The notes: generated from the sequence alone by a model not told the origin. Numbered from the stretch's first letter, positions 7,329 to 14,971 are shown. The stretch: 18,109 nt of DNA from Rhodospirillaceae bacterium (GCA_002700865.1 PAFB01000132.1:1-18109); one strand, 5' to 3'. Numbers and translations are program-made.

Positions 7329-8627
7329 CTAGCCGTTGCGCTGACTGGCGCGCAAGCTGGCGCGCAGGTCGTCGATGATGTCATCCACGTGCTCGATCCC
7401 CACCGAAAGGCGGATCATGTCGTCAGGGACCCCGGCCAACTTGCGCTGCTCTGGTCCCAGCTGCATGTGCGTCGTTGACGCCGGATGCACCAGCAGGGTT
7501 TTGGCATCACCGACGTTTGAAACGTGGCTGGCGAGCTTCACTGAGTTGATCAACTGCCGCCCAGCGTCAAAACCACCTTTGACGCCAAAAACAATCATCG
7601 ACGTGGTGCCCTTGGTCAGCTGGCGCTGAGCCACGGCATGATTAGGGTGATCGGGCAGGTCCGGGTGACTGACCCAAGCGACGGCTTCATGGTTGGCAAG
7701 AAACGCCAGCACCGCTTTGGCATTCTGCAAGTGCCGGTCCATGCGCAGCGACAGGGTTTCCATGCCTTGCAGCAGATAAAAGGCGCTCTGGGGTGCCAGA
7801 ACTGTCCCAAAATCCCGCACCCCTTCGGTCCGTGCCCGCGCAATAAAGGCAGCAGGCCCGAAGTGCTCGGCATAAGTCATACCCGGATACCCCGCGTAGG
7901 GCTCAGTCATGGTTGGGAATTTGTCCGAGGCGGCCCAGTCAAAGTTACCGCCATCAATGATAAAGCCGCCCATGGTCACGCCATGCCCGCCAATCCATTT
8001 AGTCGCCGAGTGAACGACGATGTTGGCACCGTCTTCCAAGGGTCGATAGTGCGTGGGCGGGGTAAAGGTGCTGTCAATGACCAGCGGCACCCCGGCCTCC
8101 CGCGCAATTGCAGCGGTCGCCGACACGTCCAGAACATCCAGGCCGGGATTACCGATCACTTCGCCGTAGATCATCTTGGTATTGGGCTGAATGGCCGCTT
8201 TGATTGCGTCCATATCAGAACCATCAACAAACGTGGTGGTAATGCCAAAACGCGGCAGGGTCAGTTTCATCAGGTTGATCGAACCACCATAGAGCGCCTT
8301 GGTCGCGACGATATGGTCGCCAGAAGATAGCAGCGTGGCAATTGTCAGGAACACGGCTGCATGCCCCGAAGACAGCCCCAACGCCCCCACACCGCCTTCA
8401 AGCGCTGCGATCCGCTCTTCCGCGGCTGATACGGTCGGATTGCTGATCCGGGAGTAAATATAGCCGCCGGTTTCCAGATTGTTCAGCGATGCTGCATGCT
8501 CGGTGTCGTCGTACACGTAAGCGTTGGTCTGATAGATGGGCACAGCCTGCGCGCCATTGCGTGGGTCGGGGGTTTGACCAGCGTGCAGAGCCAGCGTTTC
8601 GGGGCGCAAAGAAGAAGCTTCAACCAT
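7329..8627 (-). CDS. metY: O-acetylhomoserine sulfhydrylase (homocysteine synthase)
   Basis: PLP enzyme of 432 residues in the Cys/Met metabolism family. It joins O-acetylhomoserine with sulfide (or methanethiol) to make homocysteine (or methionine). The start chosen is ATG 8625-8627, giving MVEASSLRPETLALHAGQ; the in-frame ATG at 8723 adds 32 residues of no family character. The N-terminal PIYQTNAYVYDDTEHAASL and YSRISNPT segments are typical of MetY. Lys210 in HSATKWIGGHG is the Schiff-base lysine, and the LSSGHAA phosphate loop precedes it. The length and long HFGP-containing insert favour MetY over the shorter MetB/MetC/MetZ enzymes. The gene lies between two alpha/beta hydrolases, not beside metX. 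I saw no convincing SAM-II riboswitch in the 111-bp leader. The O-acetyl rather than O-succinyl substrate is inferred from family resemblance. Confidence 0.93.
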   Translation of the reverse strand: MVEASSLRPETLALHAGQTPDPRNGAQAVPIYQTNAYVYDDTEHAASLNNLETGGYIYSRISNPTVSAAEERIAALEGGVGALGLSSGHAAVFLTIATLLSSGDHIVATKALYGGSINLMKLTLPRFGITTTFVDGSDMDAIKAAIQPNTKMIYGEVIGNPGLDVLDVSATAAIAREAGVPLVIDSTFTPPTHYRPLEDGANIVVHSATKWIGGHGVTMGGFIIDGGNFDWAASDKFPTMTEPYAGYPGMTYAEHFGPAAFIARARTEGVRDFGTVLAPQSAFYLLQGMETLSLRMDRHLQNAKAVLAFLANHEAVAWVSHPDLPDHPNHAVAQRQLTKGTTSMIVFGVKGGFDAGRQLINSVKLASHVSNVGDAKTLLVHPASTTHMQLGPEQRKLAGVPDDMIRLSVGIEHVDDIIDDLRASLRASQRNG

Positions 8628-8738
8628 GAAGGGCCGTCCGTTCGATGAGAGCTGTGAAAGGGCTGATCTATCTCTAGCCTCTGGCCTCAATCCTCTGCAA
8701 GCGCATCCTAAGCAGGGGTCCAACGCCGAAAAAAGAAT

Positions 8739-9473
8739 TCAGAAAACTTTTCCCGCCACCATGGCGAGGAACTGCGCGCACCAATAGGCAAGGGCCGTTG
8801 GCCGCTCAATATGCAGCAGATGCCCCCCGTTGATCTGCACACTGAACCAGTCAGGCCGTCCCTCCAGACTGTCAAAGGCCCGCTTAAAGGGATTGGCCTG
8901 TCCCCGATGCGCCGAAGCCCCGATGTAGGCCCTTTTTGGCAGTGTTTCGACCCGCGCGGCTGCTTGCTCGCTGATCCCGGTTTCCAGACTGCTGAGACTG
9001 TGCGGTTGCATTGCCTGCGCCACCGCTTCCGCCTGTTGCCCGCGCAGGCCCCAAATGGCGGGATCAGGGGGCGGCACGCTGCCGGCCTGGGCTTCTGCCC
9101 GCATAACCTGTGGCCCGCGCCTGCCCTCAGACTGTGCGAAGGCAGACCGCCCCAGTGCCGGCAGGAAGCCATCGACAAAGATTGCGCCCTTTACCCGGTC
9201 TTCCAGCACCACAGCCGCTTCCAACATCGGCAAGCTGCCGAAGGAGTGCCCCAATAAGACAACCGGGCCTTGGCCATCCGGCACAGCCTCAAGAACCGCC
9301 TCTCGATGATCGCTGAGGCTTGCCACGCCGGATACCGGCCACTGCGCCGTGGTGATCGTGCTGATGTCTGTGGGCGAGCGTTGCATGGCGGTGACAAACC
9401 CTTGCCACTGCGAGGCTGGGCACCACGCACCGGGACACAGAACAAGCTGGAAAGGGCCTTTGCTGGTGCTCAC
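8739..9473 (-). CDS. Short alpha/beta-hydrolase fold protein
   Basis: Hydrolase-like protein of 244 residues starting at GTG 9471-9473. It has the nucleophile elbow LGHSFGS with Ser77, an oxyanion-side LCPGAWCPASQW segment (residues 12-23) and a C-terminal histidine near His218 in GGHLLHIERP. The catalytic acid is not obvious by eye. There is no signal peptide or membrane segment. The cap region (about 105-180) is short and Ala/Gln-rich. The gene is 111 bp before metY and 95 bp after the FecR-domain gene, so it could be transcribed alone; a G5/C5 hairpin lies just before its start. The sequence differs clearly from the hydrolase on the other side of metY, so the pair is not a recent duplication. 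Fold confidence is good; the substrate is unknown. Confidence 0.8.
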   Translation of the reverse strand: MSTSKGPFQLVLCPGAWCPASQWQGFVTAMQRSPTDISTITTAQWPVSGVASLSDHREAVLEAVPDGQGPVVLLGHSFGSLPMLEAAVVLEDRVKGAIFVDGFLPALGRSAFAQSEGRRGPQVMRAEAQAGSVPPPDPAIWGLRGQQAEAVAQAMQPHSLSSLETGISEQAAARVETLPKRAYIGASAHRGQANPFKRAFDSLEGRPDWFSVQINGGHLLHIERPTALAYWCAQFLAMVAGKVF

Positions 9474-9496
9474 GCTGAACGGGTCTCTCTGTAATC

Positions 9497-9512
9497 GGGG
9501 GTGATTGCCCCC
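9497..9512 (-). promoter_or_regulatory. G5/C5 hairpin in the leader of the 244-residue hydrolase gene
   Basis: The gap 9474-9568 contains, on the minus strand, five G, the loop CAATCA, then five C. This is a perfect GC stem ending about 24 bases before the GTG start. No T-run follows, so it is a poor intrinsic terminator for the FecR-domain gene. It may instead stabilise the message or affect translation of the hydrolase. The rest of this 95-bp gap shows nothing I can name. Confidence 0.3.
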
Positions 9513-9568
9513 TTGTGCGACCGCTGCAAGGGCTTGTCGAGCTTTTCCAGAGACGGTGCGGCGACGTG

Positions 9569-10420
9569 CTAGCGGGTTCCGCTTTGGAGCAGCTGACGCA
9601 CGATAAAGGGCGTAAGGCCTTCACGATTGTCAGGATCAGACTGTCGTTGCAAGCGCTGCTGCTTATCTTCGCCCGAGGCTGAGAGATCATTGACTGCATA
9701 GTCAACCAAGGCCTTGCCGGCGTCGGTTTGTCGGTGCGCGATCGATGATGGGGGGAAGCTCAGCCGTTCGTCGATCACGCGATCCATGGCGACAGACAAC
9801 AGGCTAGGCCGAACCCCGCCGCCGGAAAGAACGCACACCGGGCTTTGCGCGCTGTCATCAAGGCTCAGCATCTGGGCATCGGCTCCACGACAGTTTGCGC
9901 GCCCACTCCGCATCACCGCAACCAGCCGGTTGCCACTGGCCACCACGTCCAAAGTGCCACTTTCCAGCACGACTACACCGCCGTCCGCAGATCGGATTAC
10001 CGCCACTTCATCGGTGTCAGCTTCACCACTCTGACCATCGACCACCAACCGCCCGACCCCGCGCGTGATATTCAGGACCACAGCCCGGACACGGCGGTCA
10101 GTTCCCGAAGACAAAAGACGCTCGACCTGCAGCTCGGTGTTACCGGCGATCTGAAGGCTGGTGGCATGAAGGAAGGTAAAGCGGGCGCGGCCAGAGGCAT
10201 CTGTTTTGATGCTCGAACCTGCGCCCACGGAGGCCCCCGGCTGGACGCGGTCCTGATGGACCCATACGCCATCAACAGCGGCAATCAACTGACCCTGAGC
10301 ACTGCTGGAGAGGCGTGGCGTCGTGGATTGAGCTTGCGCAAGGGATGTCATGGTAAGGGTCAGGACGAGCATCACGCAGACTGCAGCAGCGGCAAGAACA
10401 ACCATGTTTCCCTTGCCCAT
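9569..10420 (-). CDS. Exported FecR-domain protein
   Basis: I use ATG 10418-10420, giving 283 residues. It opens with MGKGN, a hydrophobic stretch (about 6-26) and AQA at 28-30, a good Sec signal with cleavage before Gln31. Alternative in-frame starts at 10492 (ATG) and 10534 (GTG) would put up to 38 hydrophilic residues before the hydrophobic segment and make it an anchor. None has a strong ribosome site, so the start is uncertain. Residues about 43-175 resemble the FecR beta-rich domain: GQLIAAVDGVWV, then VGAGSSIKTDASGRARFTFL and LQIAGNTELQV. Cys177 and Cys196 could pair. The tail is charged. No ECF sigma factor or TonB receptor gene is next to it, and the usual cytoplasmic anti-sigma region is absent with this start. 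It is therefore probably a periplasmic beta-helical sensor or scaffold rather than a classical anti-sigma factor. Confidence 0.72.
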   Translation of the reverse strand: MGKGNMVVLAAAAVCVMLVLTLTMTSLAQAQSTTPRLSSSAQGQLIAAVDGVWVHQDRVQPGASVGAGSSIKTDASGRARFTFLHATSLQIAGNTELQVERLLSSGTDRRVRAVVLNITRGVGRLVVDGQSGEADTDEVAVIRSADGGVVVLESGTLDVVASGNRLVAVMRSGRANCRGADAQMLSLDDSAQSPVCVLSGGGVRPSLLSVAMDRVIDERLSFPPSSIAHRQTDAGKALVDYAVNDLSASGEDKQQRLQRQSDPDNREGLTPFIVRQLLQSGTR

Positions 10421-10685
10421 TATACCGGATGCGCGCCCTGCTTGCGGGGCGGTGCTGTGCCATTTATCCGGTTCCGAGCGCGCTATCGCCATATCCAACA
10501 CGTTGTTTGTTGAGCCGATAAGCTCAAGGGGCACTGGGGGGTATCGGGTAAAGAAATCAGCAAGAAGAGGGCCAGTTGAGGAATATTTCCCTCAGCCCCT
10601 ATAGCCCTTACGCCTCCCATTCATCCCGGTCACATACAGGGGCGCTTTTGGGGGGGCACTTTTGGGGGCGCTTTTGGGTGCGCTT
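10421..10685. other. Intergenic stretch between frmB and the FecR-domain gene
   Basis: This is the largest gap in the window, 265 bp with the chosen start of the downstream gene and 151 bp if the GTG at 10534 is used. Next to frmB it holds the four-copy repeat array. At 10577-10594 the sequence TGAGGAATATTTCCCTCA can form a 7-bp stem with one bulged C. No T-run follows, so neither element looks like a standard terminator. I saw no convincing promoter for the FecR-domain gene. Confidence 0.4.
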
Positions 10686-10688
10686 TCA
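10639..10688 (-). repeat. Four-copy tandem repeat of about 12 bp starting in the frmB stop codon
   Basis: Reading the minus strand from 10688, the copies are TGAAAGCGCACC (10677-10688), CAAAAGCGCCCC (10665-10676), CAAAAGTGCCCCCC (10651-10664) and CAAAAGCGCCCC (10639-10650). The first copy contains the TGA stop of frmB. Units are 12, 12, 14 and 12 bp, so the array does not keep a strict reading frame. Slippage is the simplest origin. Copy number may differ among relatives. Confidence 0.85.
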
Positions 10689-11531
10689 GGCCCCCAACTG
10701 GCGGGCGTGGTGCCGGATGTGGTCCTCGAAGAAGCTGCCTACGAAGAAATACGAGTGGTCATAGCCAGCATGACGACGAATCTCGCCCTCCTGGCCTGAA
10801 GCCTGAAAGGCAGCCTCCAGCAGTTCTGGGCGTAAGCCGGAATCAAGCCAGGGGTCGTCATCGCCCTGATCAATCAGCACAGGGCCGGGAAAGGTCTGCT
10901 TGCTGTAAAGGCGGCTCGCGTCGTGGGCTTCCCACAGACTTTGATCTTCTCCCAGATACCCGCCCAGACATACTTGCCCCCACTCCACATCCATCGGCGC
11001 TGCGATAGGGGCGAAGGCTGAGAGAGATTTGAACAGTCCGGGATGCCGCAAGGCCAAAGTCAAAGCTCCATGCCCGCCCATTGAATGCCCTGAAACACCC
11101 AAACGGCCGCGGTCAATGGGCAATGCGCCGGTGACAGCGTCGATCAGGTCTTTGGTGATGTAGCTTTCCATCTTGAAGTGCGGTGCCCATGGTGCCTGGG
11201 TGGCATCAACGTAAAAGCCGGCACCCTGCCCCATGTTGTAACGCTCATCATCCGCGACCCCTTCACCACGGGGTGAGGTATCGGGCGCGATGAAGGCCAG
11301 ACCAGCTTCGGCGGCGTAGCGTTGCACGCCCGATTTGATGGTGACGTTTTCCTCGGTACAGGTGAGGCCGGAGAGGAACACCAAACCGGCCAGCGTCTCA
11401 CCCTCGCCCAGCGTGTCAGCCTTGGGGGGTAGGAACACGGCGACCCGCATGGTTGTGCCGGTCGAGGCGCTTTGGTGCTCAAGGGTCAGTTGCCGCCCGC
11501 CGAAGCAGCGGCATTCGCTAACGATGTTCAT
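10686..11531 (-). CDS. frmB: S-formylglutathione hydrolase
   Basis: Cytoplasmic serine hydrolase of 281 residues that splits S-formylglutathione into formate and glutathione, the second step of glutathione-dependent formaldehyde oxidation. This is the usual family length (human esterase D type). The nucleophile is Ser150 in SGHSMGGHGAL. The acid lies in DQGDDDPWLD (Asp225 or Asp226) and His259 in GYDHSYFF. FLSGLTCTEENV and the APDTSPRGEGV segment are hallmark sequences. It starts 20 bp after the frmA stop, with only a weak ribosome site, so it probably depends on frmA translation or transcription. The pairing of the two genes confirms the pathway. No FrmR-type repressor gene is next to them. 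The stop codon is part of a short tandem repeat array. Confidence 0.96.
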   Translation of the reverse strand: MNIVSECRCFGGRQLTLEHQSASTGTTMRVAVFLPPKADTLGEGETLAGLVFLSGLTCTEENVTIKSGVQRYAAEAGLAFIAPDTSPRGEGVADDERYNMGQGAGFYVDATQAPWAPHFKMESYITKDLIDAVTGALPIDRGRLGVSGHSMGGHGALTLALRHPGLFKSLSAFAPIAAPMDVEWGQVCLGGYLGEDQSLWEAHDASRLYSKQTFPGPVLIDQGDDDPWLDSGLRPELLEAAFQASGQEGEIRRHAGYDHSYFFVGSFFEDHIRHHARQLGA

Positions 11532-11551
11532 AGCTCTGATCTGTCTTTTGC

Positions 11552-12664
11552 CTAGAATTCAATGACAGAGCGGATCGACTTGCCTTCATGCATCAGGTCG
11601 AAGGCGTCGTTGATCTGATCCAGCGGCATCTTGTGCGTGATCAGGTCATCGATGTTGATTTTACCTTCCATATACCAATCCACAATCTTCGGCACATCGG
11701 TCCGCCCCTTGGCGCCGCCAAAGGCCGTACCGCGCCAATTGCGGCCCGTCACCAGTTGGAAAGGCCGGGTGGAAATCTCTGCGCCTGCCGGGGCGACACC
11801 GATGATGATCGAAGTCCCCCACCCTTTGTGACAGCACTCCAGCGCGTCCCGCATCACCTGCACGTTGCCAATGCACTCGAACGAGTAATCCGCCCCGCCC
11901 TTGGTCAGGCTGACGATATAGGGCACCAGATCGCCCTCGACTTCGTTGGGATTGACGAAGTGGGTCATGCCGAACTGCTCAGCGATGGCTTTCCGACCCG
12001 GGTTCAGGTCCACGCCCACGATCATGTTGGCCCCAGCCAACCGCGCGCCCTGGATCACGTTCAGACCGATACCACCGAGGCCGAAAACAACCACGTTGTC
12101 ACCGGGCTGGACCTTCGCCGTGTTGATGACAGCACCAATGCCCGTCGTCACACCGCAACCGATGTAGCAAATCTTGTCAAAAGGCGCGTCCTCACGGACT
12201 TTGGCCACTGCAATTTCCGGCAACACTGAATAGTTCGAGAACGTCGACGTCCCCATGTAGTGAAACAGCCGATCCTTGCCCATGGAGAAACGCGAGGTCT
12301 CATCGGGCATGAGGCCCTGCCCCTGTGTCTCACGGATAGACTGGCAAAGGTTGGTTTTTCCGGACGTGCAGTAATCGCACTCGCGGCATTCGGGGGTGTA
12401 GAGTGGAATGACGTGGTCGCCCTTTTTCAGCGACTTCACCCCCGGGCCCACGTCCACGACAACCCCAGCGCCTTCATGGCCCAGTACGGCCGGAAAAATG
12501 CCCTCAGGGTCTGCGCCTGACAGGGTGAAGGCGTCAGTGTGACACACGCCGGTTGCCTTCATCTCAATCATGACCTCGCCTTCGCGCGGTCCATCGACAT
12601 TGATGGTGGTTACTTCAAGTGGCTTGCCTGCCTGTACGGCAACGGCGGCGCGGCTTTCAACCAT
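11552..12664 (-). CDS. frmA: S-(hydroxymethyl)glutathione dehydrogenase / class III alcohol dehydrogenase
   Basis: Zinc, NAD-dependent dehydrogenase of 370 residues. It oxidises the spontaneous adduct of formaldehyde and glutathione to S-formylglutathione and may also reduce S-nitrosoglutathione. The catalytic zinc ligands are visible as Cys41 (GVCHTDAF), His63/Glu64 (LGHEGAG) and Cys170 (IGCGVTTG). The structural zinc cysteines are 93, 96, 99 and 107. The Rossmann motif GLGGIG is at 195-200. This complete set and the length are those of class III enzymes, not general alcohol dehydrogenases. ATG 12664 follows GGGGAG. It heads a two-gene unit with frmB. The upstream mce gene is 85 bp away, so its own promoter is likely, but I could not pick one convincingly. 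In relatives this pathway serves methylotrophy and demethylation of C1-donating compounds. Confidence 0.97.
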   Translation of the reverse strand: MVESRAAVAVQAGKPLEVTTINVDGPREGEVMIEMKATGVCHTDAFTLSGADPEGIFPAVLGHEGAGVVVDVGPGVKSLKKGDHVIPLYTPECRECDYCTSGKTNLCQSIRETQGQGLMPDETSRFSMGKDRLFHYMGTSTFSNYSVLPEIAVAKVREDAPFDKICYIGCGVTTGIGAVINTAKVQPGDNVVVFGLGGIGLNVIQGARLAGANMIVGVDLNPGRKAIAEQFGMTHFVNPNEVEGDLVPYIVSLTKGGADYSFECIGNVQVMRDALECCHKGWGTSIIIGVAPAGAEISTRPFQLVTGRNWRGTAFGGAKGRTDVPKIVDWYMEGKINIDDLITHKMPLDQINDAFDLMHEGKSIRSVIEF

Positions 12665-12705
12665 GTCTCACTCCCCTGATACGGACTAAAATACCGGGGC
12701 GCACA

Positions 12706-12720
12706 ATGCCCTCTCGGCAT
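12706..12720. promoter_or_regulatory. Small inverted repeat upstream of frmA
   Basis: ATGCC-CTCTC-GGCAT is a perfect 5-bp inverted repeat with a 5-base centre, about 42-56 bp before the frmA ATG in the 85-bp gap after mce. It could be a regulator site for formaldehyde-responsive control or a weak hairpin at the end of the mce message. There is no T-run. It is short enough to be chance. Confidence 0.25.
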
Positions 12721-12749
12721 AGGAGTGACAAGCAAAGGTTTTTGCGAGT

Positions 12750-13154
12750 TTAGATTTGTTCGAGCTCGACGAGCGTTCCCACAAAATCCTTGGGGTGGAG
12801 AAACAGAACCGGCTTGCCGTGCGCACCAATTTTCGGCTCACCATCACCCAGAACCCGTGCGCCGCTCGCCTGCAACTGATCGCGCGCGGCGAGGATATCT
12901 TCGACCTCGTAGCAGATGTGATGCATGCCCCCTTGCGCGTTCTTCTCCAGAAACTTCGCAATCGGCGAGTCTGCGCCCAGCGGTTCCAGCAGTTCGATTT
13001 TGGTGTTGGGCAGTTCAACAAAAACCACAGTCACACCATGCTCGGGGAGCGGCTGGGGCGCAGACACAATTGCCCCCAGCGTGTCCCGGTAGATCGCCGT
13101 TGCGGCTGTCAGGTCTGGTACCGCAATCGCGACGTGGTTTAATCGCCCCAGCAT
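12750..13154 (-). CDS. mce: Methylmalonyl-CoA epimerase
   Basis: Small VOC-fold (glyoxalase-like) metalloenzyme of 134 residues that interconverts (2R)- and (2S)-methylmalonyl-CoA. It links propionyl-CoA carboxylase with B12-dependent mutase. His7 in LNHVAIAV, the GGMHHICYEV motif (75-84) and Glu130 in TLVELEQ supply metal and acid-base residues. PNTKIELLEP and KIGAHGKPVLFLHPKD closely resemble the animal epimerase as I remember it. ATG 13154 has a GAGG-containing site and starts 18 bp after the RNase J stop, so the two should share a transcript. Odd-chain or branched products from the beta-oxidation operon in this window could feed this step, but that connection is inference. Confidence 0.95.
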   Translation of the reverse strand: MLGRLNHVAIAVPDLTAATAIYRDTLGAIVSAPQPLPEHGVTVVFVELPNTKIELLEPLGADSPIAKFLEKNAQGGMHHICYEVEDILAARDQLQASGARVLGDGEPKIGAHGKPVLFLHPKDFVGTLVELEQI

Positions 13155-13172
13155 TACCTCGATCCTCTTCCC

Positions 13173-14849
13173 TCAGACCCGCAAAACAGAGACCGTAACC
13201 AGCGGTTTTTTGCCAATGGTATCGCGGCAGAACTTTCGCAAGGACTTAAAGACAGCCGTTTCAACGGCATCGTCCGACTTGCGATCATTTTTGTTCATCC
13301 GGTCGATAGCATCCCAAGCCCAGTCGGCCGCCTCATCCTCGATATCATCTTCTTCTGGCGACTCAAACACGCCCGCCGACGTGAGAATAGGGTCGGAAAC
13401 GATGGTGCCGCGGTCGTTGATGGCGACCGCCACGTTGATCGCGCCATTGTGCATCATCCGCTTTCGTAAGCGCACCACTTCGCTTTCCAGCGCAACCAGC
13501 CGCTTACCGTCCAAGCCCAGCACATCGACATCAATCCGGCTGATCACTTCCGCTTCTTGTCCCTGTTTCAGGCGAATGACATCGCCGTCACCGGGGGCCA
13601 GCGCCTGTCCGACCTGACAGGTCAGCGCCAGTTTGGCATTTTCCAACTGATGCCGGGTTTCACCGTGCACAGCCAGAGCCACTTGCGGCTGAGTCCACTG
13701 GTACATCTGGGTGAGTTCGTCCCGCATCGGATGGCCTGTGACATGCACGTTCAAGCCGTCGCGACCGTCTGCCAGCACTTCGACCCCCAAACCGGCAAGA
13801 TGATTGCGCACCCGATTGATATCGGTCTCGTTGCCGGGGATTTCACGGCTGGAATAGATGACAGTGTCGCCGGCGTTCAGCGTCACGTGCTGGTGTTCAT
13901 TGCGGGATAGCTTGGACAGCGCCGCCCGCGGTTCGCCTTGCGTGCCAGTGACCAGCATCAGCACTTCCTCGCGCGGCAGGCGGCCCACGGCGTCTTCTGG
14001 CACCACGTCCGGGAAGCTGTCCAAATAGCCATTGTCTTTGGACACTTCATAGAGGCGGTGCAGGGATCGCCCGACCAGCGCCAGTCGCCGCCCCGTTGCC
14101 TGCGCAACTTTGGCCACCGTCGCAACCCGCGCCACGTTGGTGGCAAAGCACGTCACCGCCACCCGTCCGCTCGCGTTCTGCACAATCTCCAACAGGCCGG
14201 GGTAAACATCGCCTTCTGACCCGGAATGCCCCTCTTCGAGCGCATTTGTTGAATCGCAAACCAGCCCCAGCACGCCCTCGCGGCCCAGCGCCGCAAGGCG
14301 GTCGCTGTCGAACATCATGCCCAGCTGTGGGTCGGGATCGATCTTCCAGTCGCCTGTATGGATCATCCGACCAGCCGGTGTGACGATCGACAGGGCACAG
14401 GCTTCGGGGATGGAGTGCGTAACGGAGACAAACTCGACCTCGAACACGCCAATTTTTGCCGTGCCGCCGGGCTTGACCCGGATCAATTCCGGCTCGCTGC
14501 CCCCGTAGCTGTCAATTTTGCGCTCAATCATGCTCGCGCCAAAGGGCGTGGCGTAGACCGGGCAGTCAAGCTCATCAATCAGATGCGGAATGGCGCCGAT
14601 GTGGTCTTCGTGCGCGTGGGTGATCACCATGCCGACGATGCTGCCCCCGCCTTCAACAAGCGCGCTGACATCCGGGACCAGAACGTCCATACCGGGCGTA
14701 CTCAAATCGCCAAAGGCGACCCCGCAATCGACCACAAGCCACTGATTGTTATGCCCGTAGGCATAAAGGTTCATTCCAATTTCCCCGCAACCACCAAGGG
14801 CCACAAAAAGGATCTCGTCCTTTGCGGGTTTGTTCAGGCGTCCAGCCAT
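13173..14849 (-). CDS. rnj: Ribonuclease J
   Basis: Metallo-beta-lactamase/beta-CASP ribonuclease of 558 residues, with 5'-3' exonuclease and endonuclease activity. In alphaproteobacteria RNase J takes part in rRNA maturation and mRNA decay. The zinc motif THAHEDHIGAIPH gives His78, His80, Asp82 and His83. His145 (VTHSIPEA) and Asp167 (HTGDWKID) complete the site. The beta-CASP region contains TGTQGEPRAAL, and GHPMRDEL and AVHGETRH follow. An acidic linker (EEDDIEDEAADWAW) precedes the C-terminal domain. ATG 14849 has an excellent AAGGAGAG site. The 122-bp leader after coaX contains a hairpin close to this site, which could allow autoregulation or mark a processing point. Confidence 0.96.
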   Translation of the reverse strand: MAGRLNKPAKDEILFVALGGCGEIGMNLYAYGHNNQWLVVDCGVAFGDLSTPGMDVLVPDVSALVEGGGSIVGMVITHAHEDHIGAIPHLIDELDCPVYATPFGASMIERKIDSYGGSEPELIRVKPGGTAKIGVFEVEFVSVTHSIPEACALSIVTPAGRMIHTGDWKIDPDPQLGMMFDSDRLAALGREGVLGLVCDSTNALEEGHSGSEGDVYPGLLEIVQNASGRVAVTCFATNVARVATVAKVAQATGRRLALVGRSLHRLYEVSKDNGYLDSFPDVVPEDAVGRLPREEVLMLVTGTQGEPRAALSKLSRNEHQHVTLNAGDTVIYSSREIPGNETDINRVRNHLAGLGVEVLADGRDGLNVHVTGHPMRDELTQMYQWTQPQVALAVHGETRHQLENAKLALTCQVGQALAPGDGDVIRLKQGQEAEVISRIDVDVLGLDGKRLVALESEVVRLRKRMMHNGAINVAVAINDRGTIVSDPILTSAGVFESPEEDDIEDEAADWAWDAIDRMNKNDRKSDDAVETAVFKSLRKFCRDTIGKKPLVTVSVLRV

Positions 14850-14873
14850 TACTCTCCTTCAAGCACCCTTGGA

Positions 14874-14895
14874 CCGGCAAAATTACCAATGCCGG
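14874..14895 (-). promoter_or_regulatory. Hairpin in the leader of the RNase J gene
   Basis: In the 122-bp gap between coaX and rnj, CCGGCA and TGCCGG form a perfect 6-bp stem around a 10-base AT-rich loop. It lies about 25 bases before the rnj ATG and some 15 bases before its ribosome site. No T-run follows on the minus strand. Possible roles are a processing or autoregulatory element for RNase J, or chance. The remaining part of the gap shows no clear promoter. Confidence 0.35.
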
Positions 14896-14971
14896 CAGGG
14901 TCGCTCTTGTTTGTATCTGGGCGCGGCAGGACAGGAGCCTGACAACACGCCACAACGATGTTTTGACGCTG

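Noticed and set aside
8628..8723. 32-residue N-terminal extension of MetY from ATG 8723
   Set aside because: Residues are Cys/Arg-rich without family resemblance; homologues in this family begin close to the LRPETLALHAG segment.
8628..8738. Possible SAM-II riboswitch before metY
   Set aside because: A GCTTGCAG string recalls part of the SAM-II core, but I could not find the paired stem, the conserved TGATTT-type segment or the pseudoknot partner.
8724..8741. Terminator after the 244-residue hydrolase gene (six T on the minus strand)
   Set aside because: The sequence before the T-run forms only a GAAAA/TTTTC palindrome with no room for a loop, not a GC-rich stem.
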